A DNA stretch of 64,000 nucleotides from Sphingopyxis jiangsuensis (GCF_016734905.1 NZ_JAERPO010000001.1:1178001-1242000), one strand, 5' to 3'; counted from the stretch's first letter, positions 8,325-16,855 are shown. The notes: generated by a model not told the origin, from the letters alone. Made by a program: numbers and translations.

Positions 8325-8735
8325 ATGCGAACACTTATTCCACTCGCCGCTATGATTCTGCCGACTTACGCGGCCGCATTCGCACAAAACGCTCCTCCGG
8401 TGCTGATTGTGCCCGGTGCGTCAATGCTTCATGTCGACTTCGAAGAAGGTCAAACGAATTTCTCGTCTGGACAAAATATCATCATCCGAGAAATAGTGGG
8501 CGCTGCCAAGACGATCCCCGGTAGCGCGATGGTACTCTGTTACAGGTTCGGACCAAACCGCGCGGCAGATTATTTACTGATGGACAAGAGGTTCAGCAGC
8601 GTGGCCGCGGCACTAAAGAAGCAAGGAGCGCCAACGATTTTGAAAGGAACGCACGACCTGTGTCAGACCCTCACGAGCAAGTCGCCTCATGCGAAAGCGA
8701 GCGTCTCGATACACAGGCTTGCTCCAGCGAAGTAA
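8325..8735 (+). CDS. Small secreted protein, possibly OmpA-C-like fold
   Basis: A 136-residue product with a Sec-type signal peptide (cleavage likely after residues AAAFA near 19). The mature part VDFEEGQTNFSSGQ ... IIREIVGAAKTIPGSAMVL ... LLMDKRFSSVAAALKKQG has the strand-helix-strand-helix rhythm of OmpA C-terminal peptidoglycan-binding domains. The key Asp/Arg pair is not clearly preserved, so this is only a fold-level guess. GAGG lies eight bases before the ATG. Its base composition is visibly lower in G+C than its neighbours, and it sits alone next to several repeats, which suggests late acquisition. Function is unknown. Confidence 0.65.
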   Translation: MRTLIPLAAMILPTYAAAFAQNAPPVLIVPGASMLHVDFEEGQTNFSSGQNIIIREIVGAAKTIPGSAMVLCYRFGPNRAADYLLMDKRFSSVAAALKKQGAPTILKGTHDLCQTLTSKSPHAKASVSIHRLAPAK

Positions 8736-8773
8736 TTTCGCTGAACGACCGCTTTCCAACCCCAAAACGGACG

Positions 8774-9670
8774 TCACGCCCGCGGGTGCGCGTTGCGATA
8801 GATGTCGAGCAGGTGCGCCGCGTCGACTCCGGTATAGACCTGCGTCGAGGCAAGGCTCGCATGGCCGAGCAATTCCTGCAGCGACCGTAAATCCGCCCCG
8901 CCCGCGAGCAGGTGCGTCGCAAAGCTGTGGCGCAGGGCGTGCGGCGTCGTCCGCTCGGGAAGCCCGAGCGCGCGCCGCGCCGAACGCACGCTCGCGCGCA
9001 CGACGCCGGGCTGGAGCGCCCCGCCGCGCGCGCCGACGAATAGCGGCGCAGTCTTGGCGATCGGATAGGGACAAGCCTCGACATAGCGCGCCACCGCGTG
9101 CGCGACCGCGGGCAGCACCGGCACGATCCGCGTCTTGCCGCGCTTCCCCGTGACGCGAAGCGTCTCGCCGAGCGGCAGCGCCGCGCCAGTCAGCGCAAGC
9201 GCCTCGCCGATGCGCAAGCCCGCGCCATAAAGCATCAGCAACAGCGCAAAATCGCGCGCACCGACCCAGCCTTCGCGCGCATTTGCCTCGACATCTTGCG
9301 CAAGCGCCAGCGCCTCTTGCGGTGCGACGGGGCGCGGCAGCCCCTTTTTGACCCGCGGGCCGCGCATCGCGGGCACCTTCGCCTCGGACCCGCCGACGAA
9401 ACGCAAGAAACCGCGCACCGCGCTCAGCTCGCGCGCTGCCGACGCATTACCGAGCCCCTCGGCGCGGCGCTCGGCGAGGAATGCGCGCAGATCGTTGGGC
9501 ACGAGCGCCGCGAGCATCGCGGTATCGACTTCGCCGCCACGGTGGCGCGACAGAAAGGCGCAGAAGCGCTCGGCCGTCGCGATATATGCGCGGCGCGTAT
9601 GCTCCGACCGGCGCTTTTCATGCGCCAGATGGGCGTCCCATGTGCGGATCAGATCGTCGGCCAACACCAT
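8774..9670 (-). CDS. xerC: Tyrosine recombinase XerC
   Basis: A 298-residue tyrosine recombinase that resolves chromosome dimers at dif with XerD and FtsK. The N-terminal SAM-like core-binding domain spans roughly residues 5-90. The catalytic set is complete: R153 in GAGLRIGEAL, K176, H244 and R247 in HALRHSFATH, H270 in LLGHASLAS and nucleophile Y279. The length and lack of phage neighbours fit a housekeeping Xer protein rather than an integrase. XerC rather than XerD is the likelier label but is not decided by sequence inspection. Confidence 0.9.
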   Translation of the reverse strand: MVLADDLIRTWDAHLAHEKRRSEHTRRAYIATAERFCAFLSRHRGGEVDTAMLAALVPNDLRAFLAERRAEGLGNASAARELSAVRGFLRFVGGSEAKVPAMRGPRVKKGLPRPVAPQEALALAQDVEANAREGWVGARDFALLLMLYGAGLRIGEALALTGAALPLGETLRVTGKRGKTRIVPVLPAVAHAVARYVEACPYPIAKTAPLFVGARGGALQPGVVRASVRSARRALGLPERTTPHALRHSFATHLLAGGADLRSLQELLGHASLASTQVYTGVDAAHLLDIYRNAHPRA

Positions 9671-9681
9671 CCCTTGATATC

Positions 9682-9758
9682 CGTTCGTGTCGAGCGAAGT
9701 CGAGACACCCCGAAGGCAAGCGCGAGGCCGGGGGGCATCTCGACTTCGTTCGATGCGA
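9682..9758. repeat. Inverted intergenic repeat, type F
   Basis: cgttcgtgtcgagcgaagtc at the left mirrors ctcgacttcgttcgatgcga at the right. A related element lies at 23994-24063. It fills the gap between hemW and xerC. Confidence 0.75.
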
Positions 9759-9771
9759 CCGGCCTGAAAGC

Positions 9772-10917
9772 TTAGTGGGTCTTGACCACCTCGGAAAGGA
9801 TGCTGTCGAGCAGCAAAATCCCCGCATCGGTGACGCGCAGCCGGTCGGCCTCGGCGCGCATCAGTCCCTGCCGTTCCAGCCGCGCCACCGCATTCACATC
9901 GACAAAGGCATCGCGGCCCAGCCCGCTGCGCGCCTCGACGCGCGCCAGGTCGACGCCCTCGGTCAAGCGCAGCCCCATCAGCATCGCCTCGGTCGCGCGT
10001 TCGTGCGCGGGCAGGTCGCTCTCCTGCTTCAGCCCATGGCTATTGCGCTCCACCGCCGACAGGAAATTCTCGGGCTTCTTGTGCCGCTCGGTCGCCTGCG
10101 CCAGCCGCCGCCCGTGCGCCCCCGGCCCGACCCCCGCATAGTCGCCATAGCGCCAATAGGTGAGGTTATGCCGGCTCTCCTCGCCCGGACGCGCATGGTT
10201 CGACACCTCGTAGCGCGGCAGCCCCGCGGCGCGCGTGATCGCCTGCGTCGCGTCGAACAGGTCGGCAGCGGCATCGCCATCGGGGATGACGAGGTCGCCC
10301 TTTGCCGCGAGTGTCGCAAAGCGCGTCCCCGGCTCGATCGTGAGCTGATAGAGCGACAAATGTCCCGTCCCGAACCCGAGCGCGTCGGCAAGCTCCGCCT
10401 CCCACGCGGCGAGCGTCTGGCCGGGGCGCGCGTAGATGAGGTCGAAACTGACGCGCGCGAAATGCGCCTGCGCTGAGGCAATTGCACGCCGCGCCTCGTC
10501 GCCGCTGTGCGCGCGGCCGAGGAAGGCCAGCACATCGGCGTCAAAGCTCTGCACGCCGATCGACACGCGATTGACCCCTGCCGCCGCGAGCGCCGCGAAA
10601 TTGGCGACCTCGACCGAATTGGGATTGGCCTCCAGCGTGATTTCGCAATCGGCGGACACGCCCCACAGCGCTTCGGCCTCGGCGATCACCGCCGCGACCG
10701 TTGCAGGCGGCATCAGGCTGGGCGTCCCGCCCCCGAAGAAGATCGACGAGACCTTGCGTCCGGGCAACAGCGTCGCCTCGTGCCGCAGATCGGCGAGCAG
10801 CGCGGCGCGCCACGCATCCTGATCGACAGCCTCGCGCACATGGCTGTTGAAGTCGCAATAGGGGCATTTCGACACGCAAAACGGCCAATGGACATAAAGG
10901 GCGAGCGGTTCGGCCAT
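9772..10917 (-). CDS. hemW: Radical SAM heme chaperone HemW (coproporphyrinogen III oxidase-like)
   Basis: A 381-residue radical SAM protein. The 4Fe-4S motif is C14-VSK-C18-PY-C21, followed by FFGGGTPS near residue 62. HemW proteins bind and deliver heme; they lack the extra Cys next to CxxxCxxC that true HemN enzymes have, and here Asp follows the third Cys (CPYCDF), as in HemW. The start at 10917 gives the usual MAEPLALYVHWPFC N-terminus. It begins four bases after the stop of the upstream HEIMH gene and follows rph and rdgB, a common alphaproteobacterial order. Confidence 0.92.
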   Translation of the reverse strand: MAEPLALYVHWPFCVSKCPYCDFNSHVREAVDQDAWRAALLADLRHEATLLPGRKVSSIFFGGGTPSLMPPATVAAVIAEAEALWGVSADCEITLEANPNSVEVANFAALAAAGVNRVSIGVQSFDADVLAFLGRAHSGDEARRAIASAQAHFARVSFDLIYARPGQTLAAWEAELADALGFGTGHLSLYQLTIEPGTRFATLAAKGDLVIPDGDAAADLFDATQAITRAAGLPRYEVSNHARPGEESRHNLTYWRYGDYAGVGPGAHGRRLAQATERHKKPENFLSAVERNSHGLKQESDLPAHERATEAMLMGLRLTEGVDLARVEARSGLGRDAFVDVNAVARLERQGLMRAEADRLRVTDAGILLLDSILSEVVKTH

Positions 10918-10921
10918 GCGA

Positions 10922-11860
10922 TCAGCGCGACGCGGCGGCGGCAAGCAACTTCACGGCGCGCCATTCGGGCTCGCGAAAGGCGCGCTGCTGCCAATCGGGG
11001 ACCAGCCGGTCGACGACCAGCATCAACGCCAGGCCTTCATCCTGGGCCCAGAACCGCCCCCCGCGGCGGGCTTCGTCCATCGCGCGCTGTGCACCGATCC
11101 CGGGGAGCGATGCGAAATGCCGATAGACAAGCCACTGCCCCATCCCTTCCATCGTGAGGAACACATCGTCGGCAACGGTCAGCCACGCGCGATCGTCCGT
11201 GAACCAGCGGGCGCGACGCGCGCGCATCAGCTCCAGCGCCTGCCCCGCCAGCGTCCGCGCTTCGCCGATATCGTCCGCAGACGCGGCGGCGAACAACATG
11301 TCGCGTTCCTGCCGGTAGGCGGCACCATAGGCTGCATCGGCTTCGAACAGCGCCTGCACGAAATCGTCTGAAAGCTCCTCGGTCTGTTCGGCTCCGAACC
11401 CTTCAAATGCGGCGTTCGCCAATGAAGATTGGCGTGTGTGCATGATCTCATGAAGGAACACGCCCTCCATCAGCACCTCGAGACCAAGCGCGCTGTCCAC
11501 TCCGGCAGCGCGCCAGACGCTCGGAAGGCTCATCACAAAAGCCCCGCTGCCATCGGCAAAAGAGACCGGCCCCATCGGGAGCGGGTGACCGTCGTAGGTG
11601 GCCATGCCGTCGACATTTGCCTGCGAAACCAGCGCCCCGAAATCGCCATCGGGCAGGCGATAGGTGCAGTTGCCATCGAATACGACAATGTCGGGAAGCG
11701 GCTGGGCGACAAGGCGCAGCCAGTCGGTCTCGGCCGTTTTCCACAGCACGATCGACCGCGCGAGCCACGCGCGGTCCGCCTCCGCCATCCGGCAGCTCGG
11801 CTCCGCCGCGATGCTCGCCGCAGCCAACAGGAAAGAAAGAAACACGGATATCAGGCGCAT
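10922..11860 (-). CDS. Exported putative metallohydrolase with HEIMH motif
   Basis: A 312-residue protein with a signal peptide (residues 1-19, cut after IAA). HEIMH at 137-141 matches the gluzincin zinc motif HExxH, and the acidic pair in QTEELSDD about 20 residues later could supply the third ligand. This suggests a periplasmic zinc protease-like protein, but I do not recognise a named family and activity is unproven. AGGT lies five bases before the chosen ATG. The gene lies between rdgB and hemW, four bases from hemW, so it is probably in their operon. Confidence 0.75.
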   Translation of the reverse strand: MRLISVFLSFLLAAASIAAEPSCRMAEADRAWLARSIVLWKTAETDWLRLVAQPLPDIVVFDGNCTYRLPDGDFGALVSQANVDGMATYDGHPLPMGPVSFADGSGAFVMSLPSVWRAAGVDSALGLEVLMEGVFLHEIMHTRQSSLANAAFEGFGAEQTEELSDDFVQALFEADAAYGAAYRQERDMLFAAASADDIGEARTLAGQALELMRARRARWFTDDRAWLTVADDVFLTMEGMGQWLVYRHFASLPGIGAQRAMDEARRGGRFWAQDEGLALMLVVDRLVPDWQQRAFREPEWRAVKLLAAAASR

Positions 11861-11919
11861 TGCCGACCTCCAATCGCGCAAACTGGACCTCCGCACTGCC
11901 GCTGGCGAGGCCGCGCGCT

Positions 11920-12543
11920 TCAGAACGCCCCCGCCACCAGCTTTGCAAATGCGTCGGCACGGTGGCTGATCGCATGCTTTTCGGCGGGGTCGATTTCGGC
12001 AAAGGTCAGCGCGCTGCCCGTCGGCACGAACACCGGGTCATAGCCGAAGCCCATCGTCCCGCGCGGCGGCCAGGTCAGGCTGCCTTCGGCGCATCCCTCG
12101 AACACTTCGGCATGGCCGTCGGGCCAGGCGAGCGCCAGCGTGCAGACGAAACGCGCGCTGCGGTCGACGTCATGGCCTTGCTCGGCGAGCAGCCCTTCGA
12201 CCTTGCCCATCGCCATATACCAGTCGCGGCCGGGCTCGCCCTCGAACCACTGCCGCTCGGCCCAGTCGGCGGTGTACACCCCCGGCCGCCCGTCAAGCGC
12301 CGCAACCTCGAGCCCGCTGTCGTCGGCAAGCGCGGGAAGGCCCGCCGCGTTCGCGCTGGCGTGCGCCTTGAGCAGCGCGTTTTCGCGAAAGCTCGTCCCC
12401 GTCTCCTCGGGCTCGGGCAGGCCAAGGTCGCCCGCCGACACGGGCTCGATGCCATAGGGCAAGAGCAATGCGCGAATCTCGCGCACCTTGCCCGCGTTGT
12501 GGCTGGCGATGACGAGTTTGCCGGGGGCGAGTTTGCGGCTCAT
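11920..12543 (-). CDS. rdgB: RdgB/HAM1 family non-canonical purine NTP pyrophosphatase
   Basis: RdgB hydrolyses ITP, dITP and XTP to monophosphates, keeping deaminated purines out of nucleic acids. The 207-residue protein carries the substrate-binding [11 protein letters not shown] near residue 13, the catalytic [18 protein letters not shown] near 75 and GFGYDPVF near 165, so it appears complete. Its ATG overlaps the stop of the upstream DUF559 gene (ATGA). In related genomes rdgB normally sits directly behind rph; here about 470 bases of DUF559 gene and repeats intervene. Confidence 0.95.
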   Translation of the reverse strand: MSRKLAPGKLVIASHNAGKVREIRALLLPYGIEPVSAGDLGLPEPEETGTSFRENALLKAHASANAAGLPALADDSGLEVAALDGRPGVYTADWAERQWFEGEPGRDWYMAMGKVEGLLAEQGHDVDRSARFVCTLALAWPDGHAEVFEGCAEGSLTWPPRGTMGFGYDPVFVPTGSALTFAEIDPAEKHAISHRADAFAKLVAGAF

Positions 12544-12941
12544 AAAGCCCTCTCCCCCCGGGAGAGGGTTGGGTGAGGGGTTCCGGCGCCTGCGACAGCA
12601 ATCAGGCGGCTACGCAAATCCTCCAACACACCCTCCATGTTTCGCATCACGTCGTTGTTCCAGTAACGGATGACCTGATAGCCGGCCGCCTGTAATCGCG
12701 CCGTCCGATCGGCATCGGTGCTGCTATCGGAGTGTTGGCCCCCGTCAAGCTCGACGATGATCCGCAATTCTTCGCAAAGAAAGTCTGCGATGAACCCCGC
12801 GACCGGCGATTGGCGCCGAAATTTGAAGCCGAGTATCTGCCGCCCGCGAAGCCATCGCCACAGGTGCTTTTCGGCCTCGGTCGCGTCGCGGCGAAGCTTC
12901 CGCGCGATGGGCGTGGACGGTTTGTGCTGCCGCTCGGTCAC
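12540..12941 (-). CDS. DUF559 (Vsr-like) endonuclease-domain protein embedded in a repeat
   Basis: A 133-residue DUF559 protein of the PD-(D/E)xK/Vsr-like nuclease superfamily. Residues [19 protein letters not shown] (16-34), [14 protein letters not shown] with D53, and VELDGGQH with E64, D66 and H70 are the family core. The start is a GTG with the G-rich arm of the upstream repeat (GGTGAGGGGAT) as its only Shine-Dalgarno-like sequence. The last residues ([13 protein letters not shown]) are encoded by the downstream repeat arm, and the stop overlaps the rdgB ATG. Family members resemble mismatch-repair and homing-type nucleases; a role in moving the repeat is my inference. Confidence 0.88.
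   Translation of the reverse strand: MTERQHKPSTPIARKLRRDATEAEKHLWRWLRGRQILGFKFRRQSPVAGFIADFLCEELRIIVELDGGQHSDSSTDADRTARLQAAGYQVIRYWNNDVMRNMEGVLEDLRSRLIAVAGAGTPHPTLSRGERAL
12545..12582. repeat. Downstream arm of type E repeat, coding for the DUF559 C-terminus
   Basis: The palindrome cctctccccccgggagagg followed by gttgggtgagggg matches the terminal hairpin style of the type E element. It lies inside the last codons of the DUF559 gene, just before rdgB. Confidence 0.7.
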
Positions 12942-13012
12942 ATCCCCTCACCTGCTGCGACTAGCCAGCAAGCTGGCAAGTCTCGCTTCCTCTCCCGACG
13001 GGAGAGGAAATC
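12942..13012. repeat. Upstream arm of type E repeat, next to the DUF559 start
   Basis: The hairpin cctctcccgacgggagagg plus a block reading cgagacttgccagcttgctg on the minus strand matches cgaagacttggcagcttgct of the full element at 8010-8139. It fills exactly the space between the rph stop and the DUF559 start. Confidence 0.8.
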
Positions 13013-13729
13013 CTACCGCCCCGTCGCCTTGTCCTGCGCCGCGAAAATTTCGCCGCAGCCGATGCGCGCGAGGCGAAGGAGGCGGAGGAGGCCTTCCTCG
13101 TCATAGGTCGCGCCCTCGGCGCTCGCCTGCACCTCGACGATCTGGCCCTTGCCCGTCAGCACGAAATTGCCGTCGGCCTCCGCGACCGAATCCTCGTCAT
13201 AATCGAGGTCGAGCACCGGCGTGCCCTTGTAGATGCCGCACGAGATCGCGCCGACCTTGTCCGCGATCGGGTCCCCGACGATTGCCTTGCTTTCCAGCAA
13301 CTTGTCGACCGCGAGCCGCAACGCGACCCACGCGCCCGAGATTGAGGCGGTGCGCGTCCCGCCGTCGGCCTGGATCACGTCGCAATCGATCACGATCTGC
13401 CGCTCGCCCAGCTTTTGCATGTCGACCACGGCGCGCAAGCTGCGTCCGATGAGCCGCTGGATTTCCTGCGTCCGCCCCGACTGCTTTCCCTTCGCCGCCT
13501 CGCGGCTGCCGCGGGTGTGCGTCGCGCGGGGGAGCATGCCATATTCGGCGGTGACCCAGCCCTGCCCCTTGCCGCGCAGGAATGGCGGCACCTTTTCCTC
13601 GACGCTCGCGGTGACCAGCACCTTGGTATTGCCAAAGCTGACGAGGACGCTGCCCTCGGCATGGATGGTGAAGGCGGTTTCGATGGCGATCGAACGCATC
13701 TGGTCGGGGGCGCGGCCGGAAGGGCGCAT
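13013..13729 (-). CDS. rph: Ribonuclease PH
   Basis: RNase PH trims tRNA 3' ends phosphorolytically. The 238-residue protein has the full RNase PH fold: [20 protein letters not shown] near residue 27, the substrate loop [32 protein letters not shown] near 65-100 with its conserved arginines, and [23 protein letters not shown] near 115. AGGAG lies eight bases before the ATG. It is divergent from hrcA, with about 125 bases between them, and heads the rph-DUF559-rdgB run. Confidence 0.96.
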   Translation of the reverse strand: MRPSGRAPDQMRSIAIETAFTIHAEGSVLVSFGNTKVLVTASVEEKVPPFLRGKGQGWVTAEYGMLPRATHTRGSREAAKGKQSGRTQEIQRLIGRSLRAVVDMQKLGERQIVIDCDVIQADGGTRTASISGAWVALRLAVDKLLESKAIVGDPIADKVGAISCGIYKGTPVLDLDYDEDSVAEADGNFVLTGKGQIVEVQASAEGATYDEEGLLRLLRLARIGCGEIFAAQDKATGR

Positions 13730-13803
13730 GGGGGATTCTCCTGTGGCTGTGTGCGGGGGCGCTTAGCGGCGATGCGGCGCGAGCGCAAACCCTCTGCCAT
13801 CCT

Positions 13804-13830
13804 CGTTGAGGACTGCCAACTTGCCCCATC
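13804..13830 (+). promoter_or_regulatory. Possible sigma-32-type promoter of hrcA-grpE
   Basis: GTTGAGG (13805-13811) and CCCCAT (13824-13829) are separated by 12 bases, close to the heat-shock consensus CTTGAA ... CCCCAT. The position, about 25 bases before hrcA, suits a promoter. No CIRCE inverted repeat is visible. Confidence 0.35.
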
Positions 13831-13855
13831 GCCCTCGCCATCCTAAATCCTCCGC

Positions 13856-14899
13856 ATGAGCACACCGCCGATCCCCGAACTGACGACGCGCGCGCGCGAC
13901 GTGTTCCGGCTCGTCGTCGATGCCTATCTGGAGACCGGGCAGCCGGTCGGTTCGCGCACTTTGTCGAAGCTCGCCGCGCTCAACCTGTCGCCGGCGTCGA
14001 TCCGCAACGTGATGCAGGATCTCGAGGAGTTCGGCCTGCTCGCCAGCCCGCACACCAGTGCGGGCCGCCTGCCGACCGAACAGGGGCTGCGCCTCTTCGT
14101 CGACGGGATGATGCAGGTCGCCGAACCGTCGGCCGAGGACCGCGCGCAGATCGAGGCGAGTCTGTCCGAAGGCGGACCGATCGAAAGCGCCCTCGCGCAC
14201 GCGACTGCCGCGCTGTCGGGCCTGTCGGCCTGCGCTGGGCTGGTGCTGGTGCCCAAGCACGAACGCGTGCTGAAGCAGCTTGCCTTCGTGCCGCTGTCGG
14301 CGGCCCAGGCGCTCGTCGTGCTCGTCGCGGGCGACGGCGCGGTCGAGAATCGCGTGATCGACATCCCGCCGGGGCTAAACCCCTCGGCCCTCATCGAAGC
14401 GGGCAATTATATCTCGGCGACGCTATCCGGCCTGACGCTCGACGAAGCGATGGTGCGCGTGCGCCGCGAGATCGAGGCCGAGCGCATCGCGATCGACCGC
14501 GCGGCGCAGGATCTTGTGTCGCGCGGCCTCGCGGTCTGGTCGTCCGACGGCTCCGACCGCCCGGTGCTGATCGTGCGCGGGCAGGCGAACCTGCTCGACG
14601 ACAGCGCCGTCGGCGATCTCGACCGCGTGCGGCAGCTGCTCGACGAACTCGAAACGAAGCAGGACATCGCGCAGCTGCTCGACAGCGCGCGCGAAGGCAG
14701 CGCGACGCGCATCTTCATCGGGTCCGAAAACAAGCTCTTTTCGCTGTCGGGATCGTCGGTTATCGCCGCGCCCTATCGCGGCGGCGACGGGCGCGTGGTC
14801 GGCGTTGTCGGGGTTATCGGCCCGACGCGCTTGAACTATGCGCGCATCGTTCCCATGGTGGACTTCACCGCACAATCACTCTCCAAACTGATACGATAG
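13856..14899 (+). CDS. hrcA: Heat-inducible transcription repressor HrcA
   Basis: HrcA binds CIRCE operators of chaperone genes and is released on heat stress when GroEL is occupied. The 347-residue protein begins with a winged-helix domain (LTTRARDVFRLVVDAYLETG, then GSRTLSKLAALNLSPASIRNVMQDLEE, residues 8-58), continues with a GAF-like region and ends with FSLSGSSVIAAPYR and the block GVVGVIGPTRLNYARIVPMV. It lies four bases before grpE. I see no CIRCE at this locus, so any HrcA targets, such as groESL, would be elsewhere. Confidence 0.95.
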   Translation: MSTPPIPELTTRARDVFRLVVDAYLETGQPVGSRTLSKLAALNLSPASIRNVMQDLEEFGLLASPHTSAGRLPTEQGLRLFVDGMMQVAEPSAEDRAQIEASLSEGGPIESALAHATAALSGLSACAGLVLVPKHERVLKQLAFVPLSAAQALVVLVAGDGAVENRVIDIPPGLNPSALIEAGNYISATLSGLTLDEAMVRVRREIEAERIAIDRAAQDLVSRGLAVWSSDGSDRPVLIVRGQANLLDDSAVGDLDRVRQLLDELETKQDIAQLLDSAREGSATRIFIGSENKLFSLSGSSVIAAPYRGGDGRVVGVVGVIGPTRLNYARIVPMVDFTAQSLSKLIR

Positions 14900-14903
14900 G
14901 TCT

Positions 14904-15455
14904 ATGACAAACACCGAAAATGACACGCCCGTCGAGGACGGCGCGACCGAAGATACCGAAGCTGCAGAAGCCGTCGCGGCCGAACCGCAGGACGAAGCGG
15001 CGGACGCTGCCGAACAGATTGCCGCGCTGCAGCAGGACCTGCTCTATGCGCGCGCCGAGACGCAGAATGTCACGCGCCGCAAGGACAAGGAAATCGCCGA
15101 CGCGCACGCCTATGCCGCGACCAAATTCGCGCGCGACATATTGTCGGTCGCCGACAATCTGGGCCGTGCGCTCGCCTCGCTGGGCGAGGAGCAACGCGCG
15201 AACGAGGCGATCAAGCCGCTCGTCACCGGGCTCGAGGCGACCGAGCGCGAGCTGATGAGCGTGTTCGAACGCCACGGCATCACGCGCATCGCCGCGATCG
15301 GCCTGCCGCTCGACCCCAACCAGCATCAGGCGATGCTCGAAATTCCGAGCGACAAGGAGCCCGGCACGATCGTGCAGGAAATGCAGGCGGGATATATGAT
15401 GAAAGACCGCCTGCTGCGCCCCGCGATGGTCGGGGTCGCCAAGAAGCCGGATTGA
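14904..15455 (+). CDS. grpE: Nucleotide exchange factor GrpE
   Basis: GrpE releases ADP from DnaK. The 183-residue protein has an acidic, disordered N-terminus (residues 1-35), a long coiled coil (about 40-95, with LQQDLLYARAETQNVTRRKDKE) and the C-terminal beta domain ending GYMMKDRLLRPAMVGVAKK, the most conserved part of the family. It begins four bases after the hrcA stop, and the pair forms a two-gene heat-shock operon. dnaK and dnaJ are not adjacent. Confidence 0.95.
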   Translation: MTNTENDTPVEDGATEDTEAAEAVAAEPQDEAADAAEQIAALQQDLLYARAETQNVTRRKDKEIADAHAYAATKFARDILSVADNLGRALASLGEEQRANEAIKPLVTGLEATERELMSVFERHGITRIAAIGLPLDPNQHQAMLEIPSDKEPGTIVQEMQAGYMMKDRLLRPAMVGVAKKPD

Positions 15456-15462
15456 TGACCTA

Positions 15463-15492
15463 CCCCCTCTCCCCTTGTGGGAGAGGGTGCTA
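15463..15492. repeat. Short palindrome between convergent grpE and def
   Basis: ccccctctccccttgtggga and the following gagggt form a hairpin similar to the arms of the type E repeats. It may end transcription from both sides. Confidence 0.5.
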
Positions 15493-16023
15493 CGCCGCCT
15501 TGCGCAGCTTCGCGAGCTTCTTCAGCACCATCTCGCGCTTCAGCCGCGACAGATGGTCGATGAACAGGATGCCCTCCAGATGGTCATGCTCGTGCTGGAT
15601 GCATGTCGCCATCAGGCCGGTCATGCGCTCCTTGTGGTGCTTGCCCTCGACATCCTGCCAGTCGACGGTGACCTCGGCGGGGCGCGTCACCTCGGCATAT
15701 TGTTCGGGGACCGACAGGCAGCCTTCCTGATAGACGCTATGCTCCTCCGAAAAGTCGGAGAAGACGGGGTTGATGAACACGCGCGGGTGGCGGATCACCT
15801 TCTTGCCCTCTTCGTCCTCGGGATCGGCTTCCTGCAGGTCGATAACCAGGATGCGTTTCGCCATCCCGACCTGGATCGCCGCCAGCCCGATACCGGGCGC
15901 GTCGTACATCGTCTCGAACATGTCGGCGACAAGCTGCTTCAGCTCGGCATCGAACGTCTCGACGGGCTTCGAAATGACGCGCAGCCGGGGGTCCGGCGTC
16001 TCGATGATGGGTAGGATGGCCAT
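15490..16023 (-). CDS. def: Peptide deformylase
   Basis: Def removes the formyl group from nascent N-terminal Met. The 177-residue protein contains all three family motifs: GIGLAAIQ at 44-51, EGCLS with metal ligand C102, and HEHDH at 144-148 with the two His ligands and catalytic Glu. The length is standard. It lies on the minus strand downstream of recR, and its usual partner fmt is found nearby on the opposite strand, so the common def-fmt operon has been split. Confidence 0.96.
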   Translation of the reverse strand: MAILPIIETPDPRLRVISKPVETFDAELKQLVADMFETMYDAPGIGLAAIQVGMAKRILVIDLQEADPEDEEGKKVIRHPRVFINPVFSDFSEEHSVYQEGCLSVPEQYAEVTRPAEVTVDWQDVEGKHHKERMTGLMATCIQHEHDHLEGILFIDHLSRLKREMVLKKLAKLRKAA

Positions 16024-16091
16024 GGGGGCTCAGGTATGGTCGAGGGGGCGTTTGGTCAAGGGGGCGCGCAACAGGTCCGTGACCGCAACAC

Positions 16092-16187
16092 CGTCATTGC
16101 GAGCACAGCGAAGCAATCTCCGGCGACCGGCCTCACGCAGCGACGATAGCTGGGGATTGCCGCGTCGCTACGCTCATCGCAATGACG
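16092..16187. repeat. Inverted intergenic repeat, type C
   Basis: cgtcattgcgagcacagcga at the left and cgctcatcgcaatgacg at the right are near-inverted arms, with caatctcc / ggggattg inside. It lies in the gap between def and recR. Only one copy is visible in the window. Confidence 0.75.
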
Positions 16188-16202
16188 AATGCGAATGCGG
16201 TA

Positions 16203-16799
16203 TCACCCCACCGGCCGCCGCGCCCTGAGCGCCTGCGCCAGCGTCCCCTCATCGAGATAATCCAGCTCGCCGCCCACCGGCAGACCGTGCGCGAGCTGCG
16301 TCAGCCGCACCGGATAGCCCTCCAGCCGCTCGGCGAGATAATGCGCGGTCGTCTGCCCCTCCAGCGTCGCGTTCATTGCGAGCACGACCTCGTCGATGCC
16401 GCCCGCCGCGACGCGCGCGACGAGGGCGTCGATGCTGAGATCCTGCGGTCGCACCCCCTCCAGCGCCGAGAGCCGCCCGCCGAGCACATGATATTTTCCG
16501 GGAAACAGCCGCGACTTGTCGAGCGCCCACAGGTCCGACACCTCCTCGACGACACACAGGCTGCGCGCGTCACGGCGCGGGTCGGCGCAGATCGCGCACG
16601 GGTCCTGCGTGTCGACATTGCCGCAAATGCCGCAGGTGACGAGCCGCTCGGCCACCGTCTGCAGCGCCGCGAGCAAGGGCACAAACGCGCTCTCGCGCTT
16701 TTTCATCAGGTGCAGCACCGCCCGCCGCGCCGACCGCGGGCCGAGGCCGGGGAGCCGGGCGAGTTGCTGGACGAGCGCTTCGATTTCGGTGGACGCCAT
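16203..16799 (-). CDS. recR: Recombination protein RecR
   Basis: RecR works with RecO and RecF to load RecA on gapped DNA. The 198-residue protein has the helix-hairpin-helix [19 protein letters not shown] near residue 11, a four-cysteine zinc finger ([19 protein letters not shown] near 57-75), and a Toprim domain with [14 protein letters not shown] and [21 protein letters not shown]. All elements are present. def lies downstream on the same strand after a repeat. Confidence 0.96.
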   Translation of the reverse strand: MASTEIEALVQQLARLPGLGPRSARRAVLHLMKKRESAFVPLLAALQTVAERLVTCGICGNVDTQDPCAICADPRRDARSLCVVEEVSDLWALDKSRLFPGKYHVLGGRLSALEGVRPQDLSIDALVARVAAGGIDEVVLAMNATLEGQTTAHYLAERLEGYPVRLTQLAHGLPVGGELDYLDEGTLAQALRARRPVG

Positions 16800-16855
16800 G
16801 CGGCGGTGGTAGTGGCTGCGGGCGCCACCCGCAATATCCCCAATCCCACCTCCTT

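Noticed and set aside
8774..9670. Possible prophage or integrative element because of the tyrosine recombinase
   Set aside because: The protein has the length and motifs of a housekeeping Xer recombinase. No tRNA attachment site, phage genes or direct repeats lie near it.
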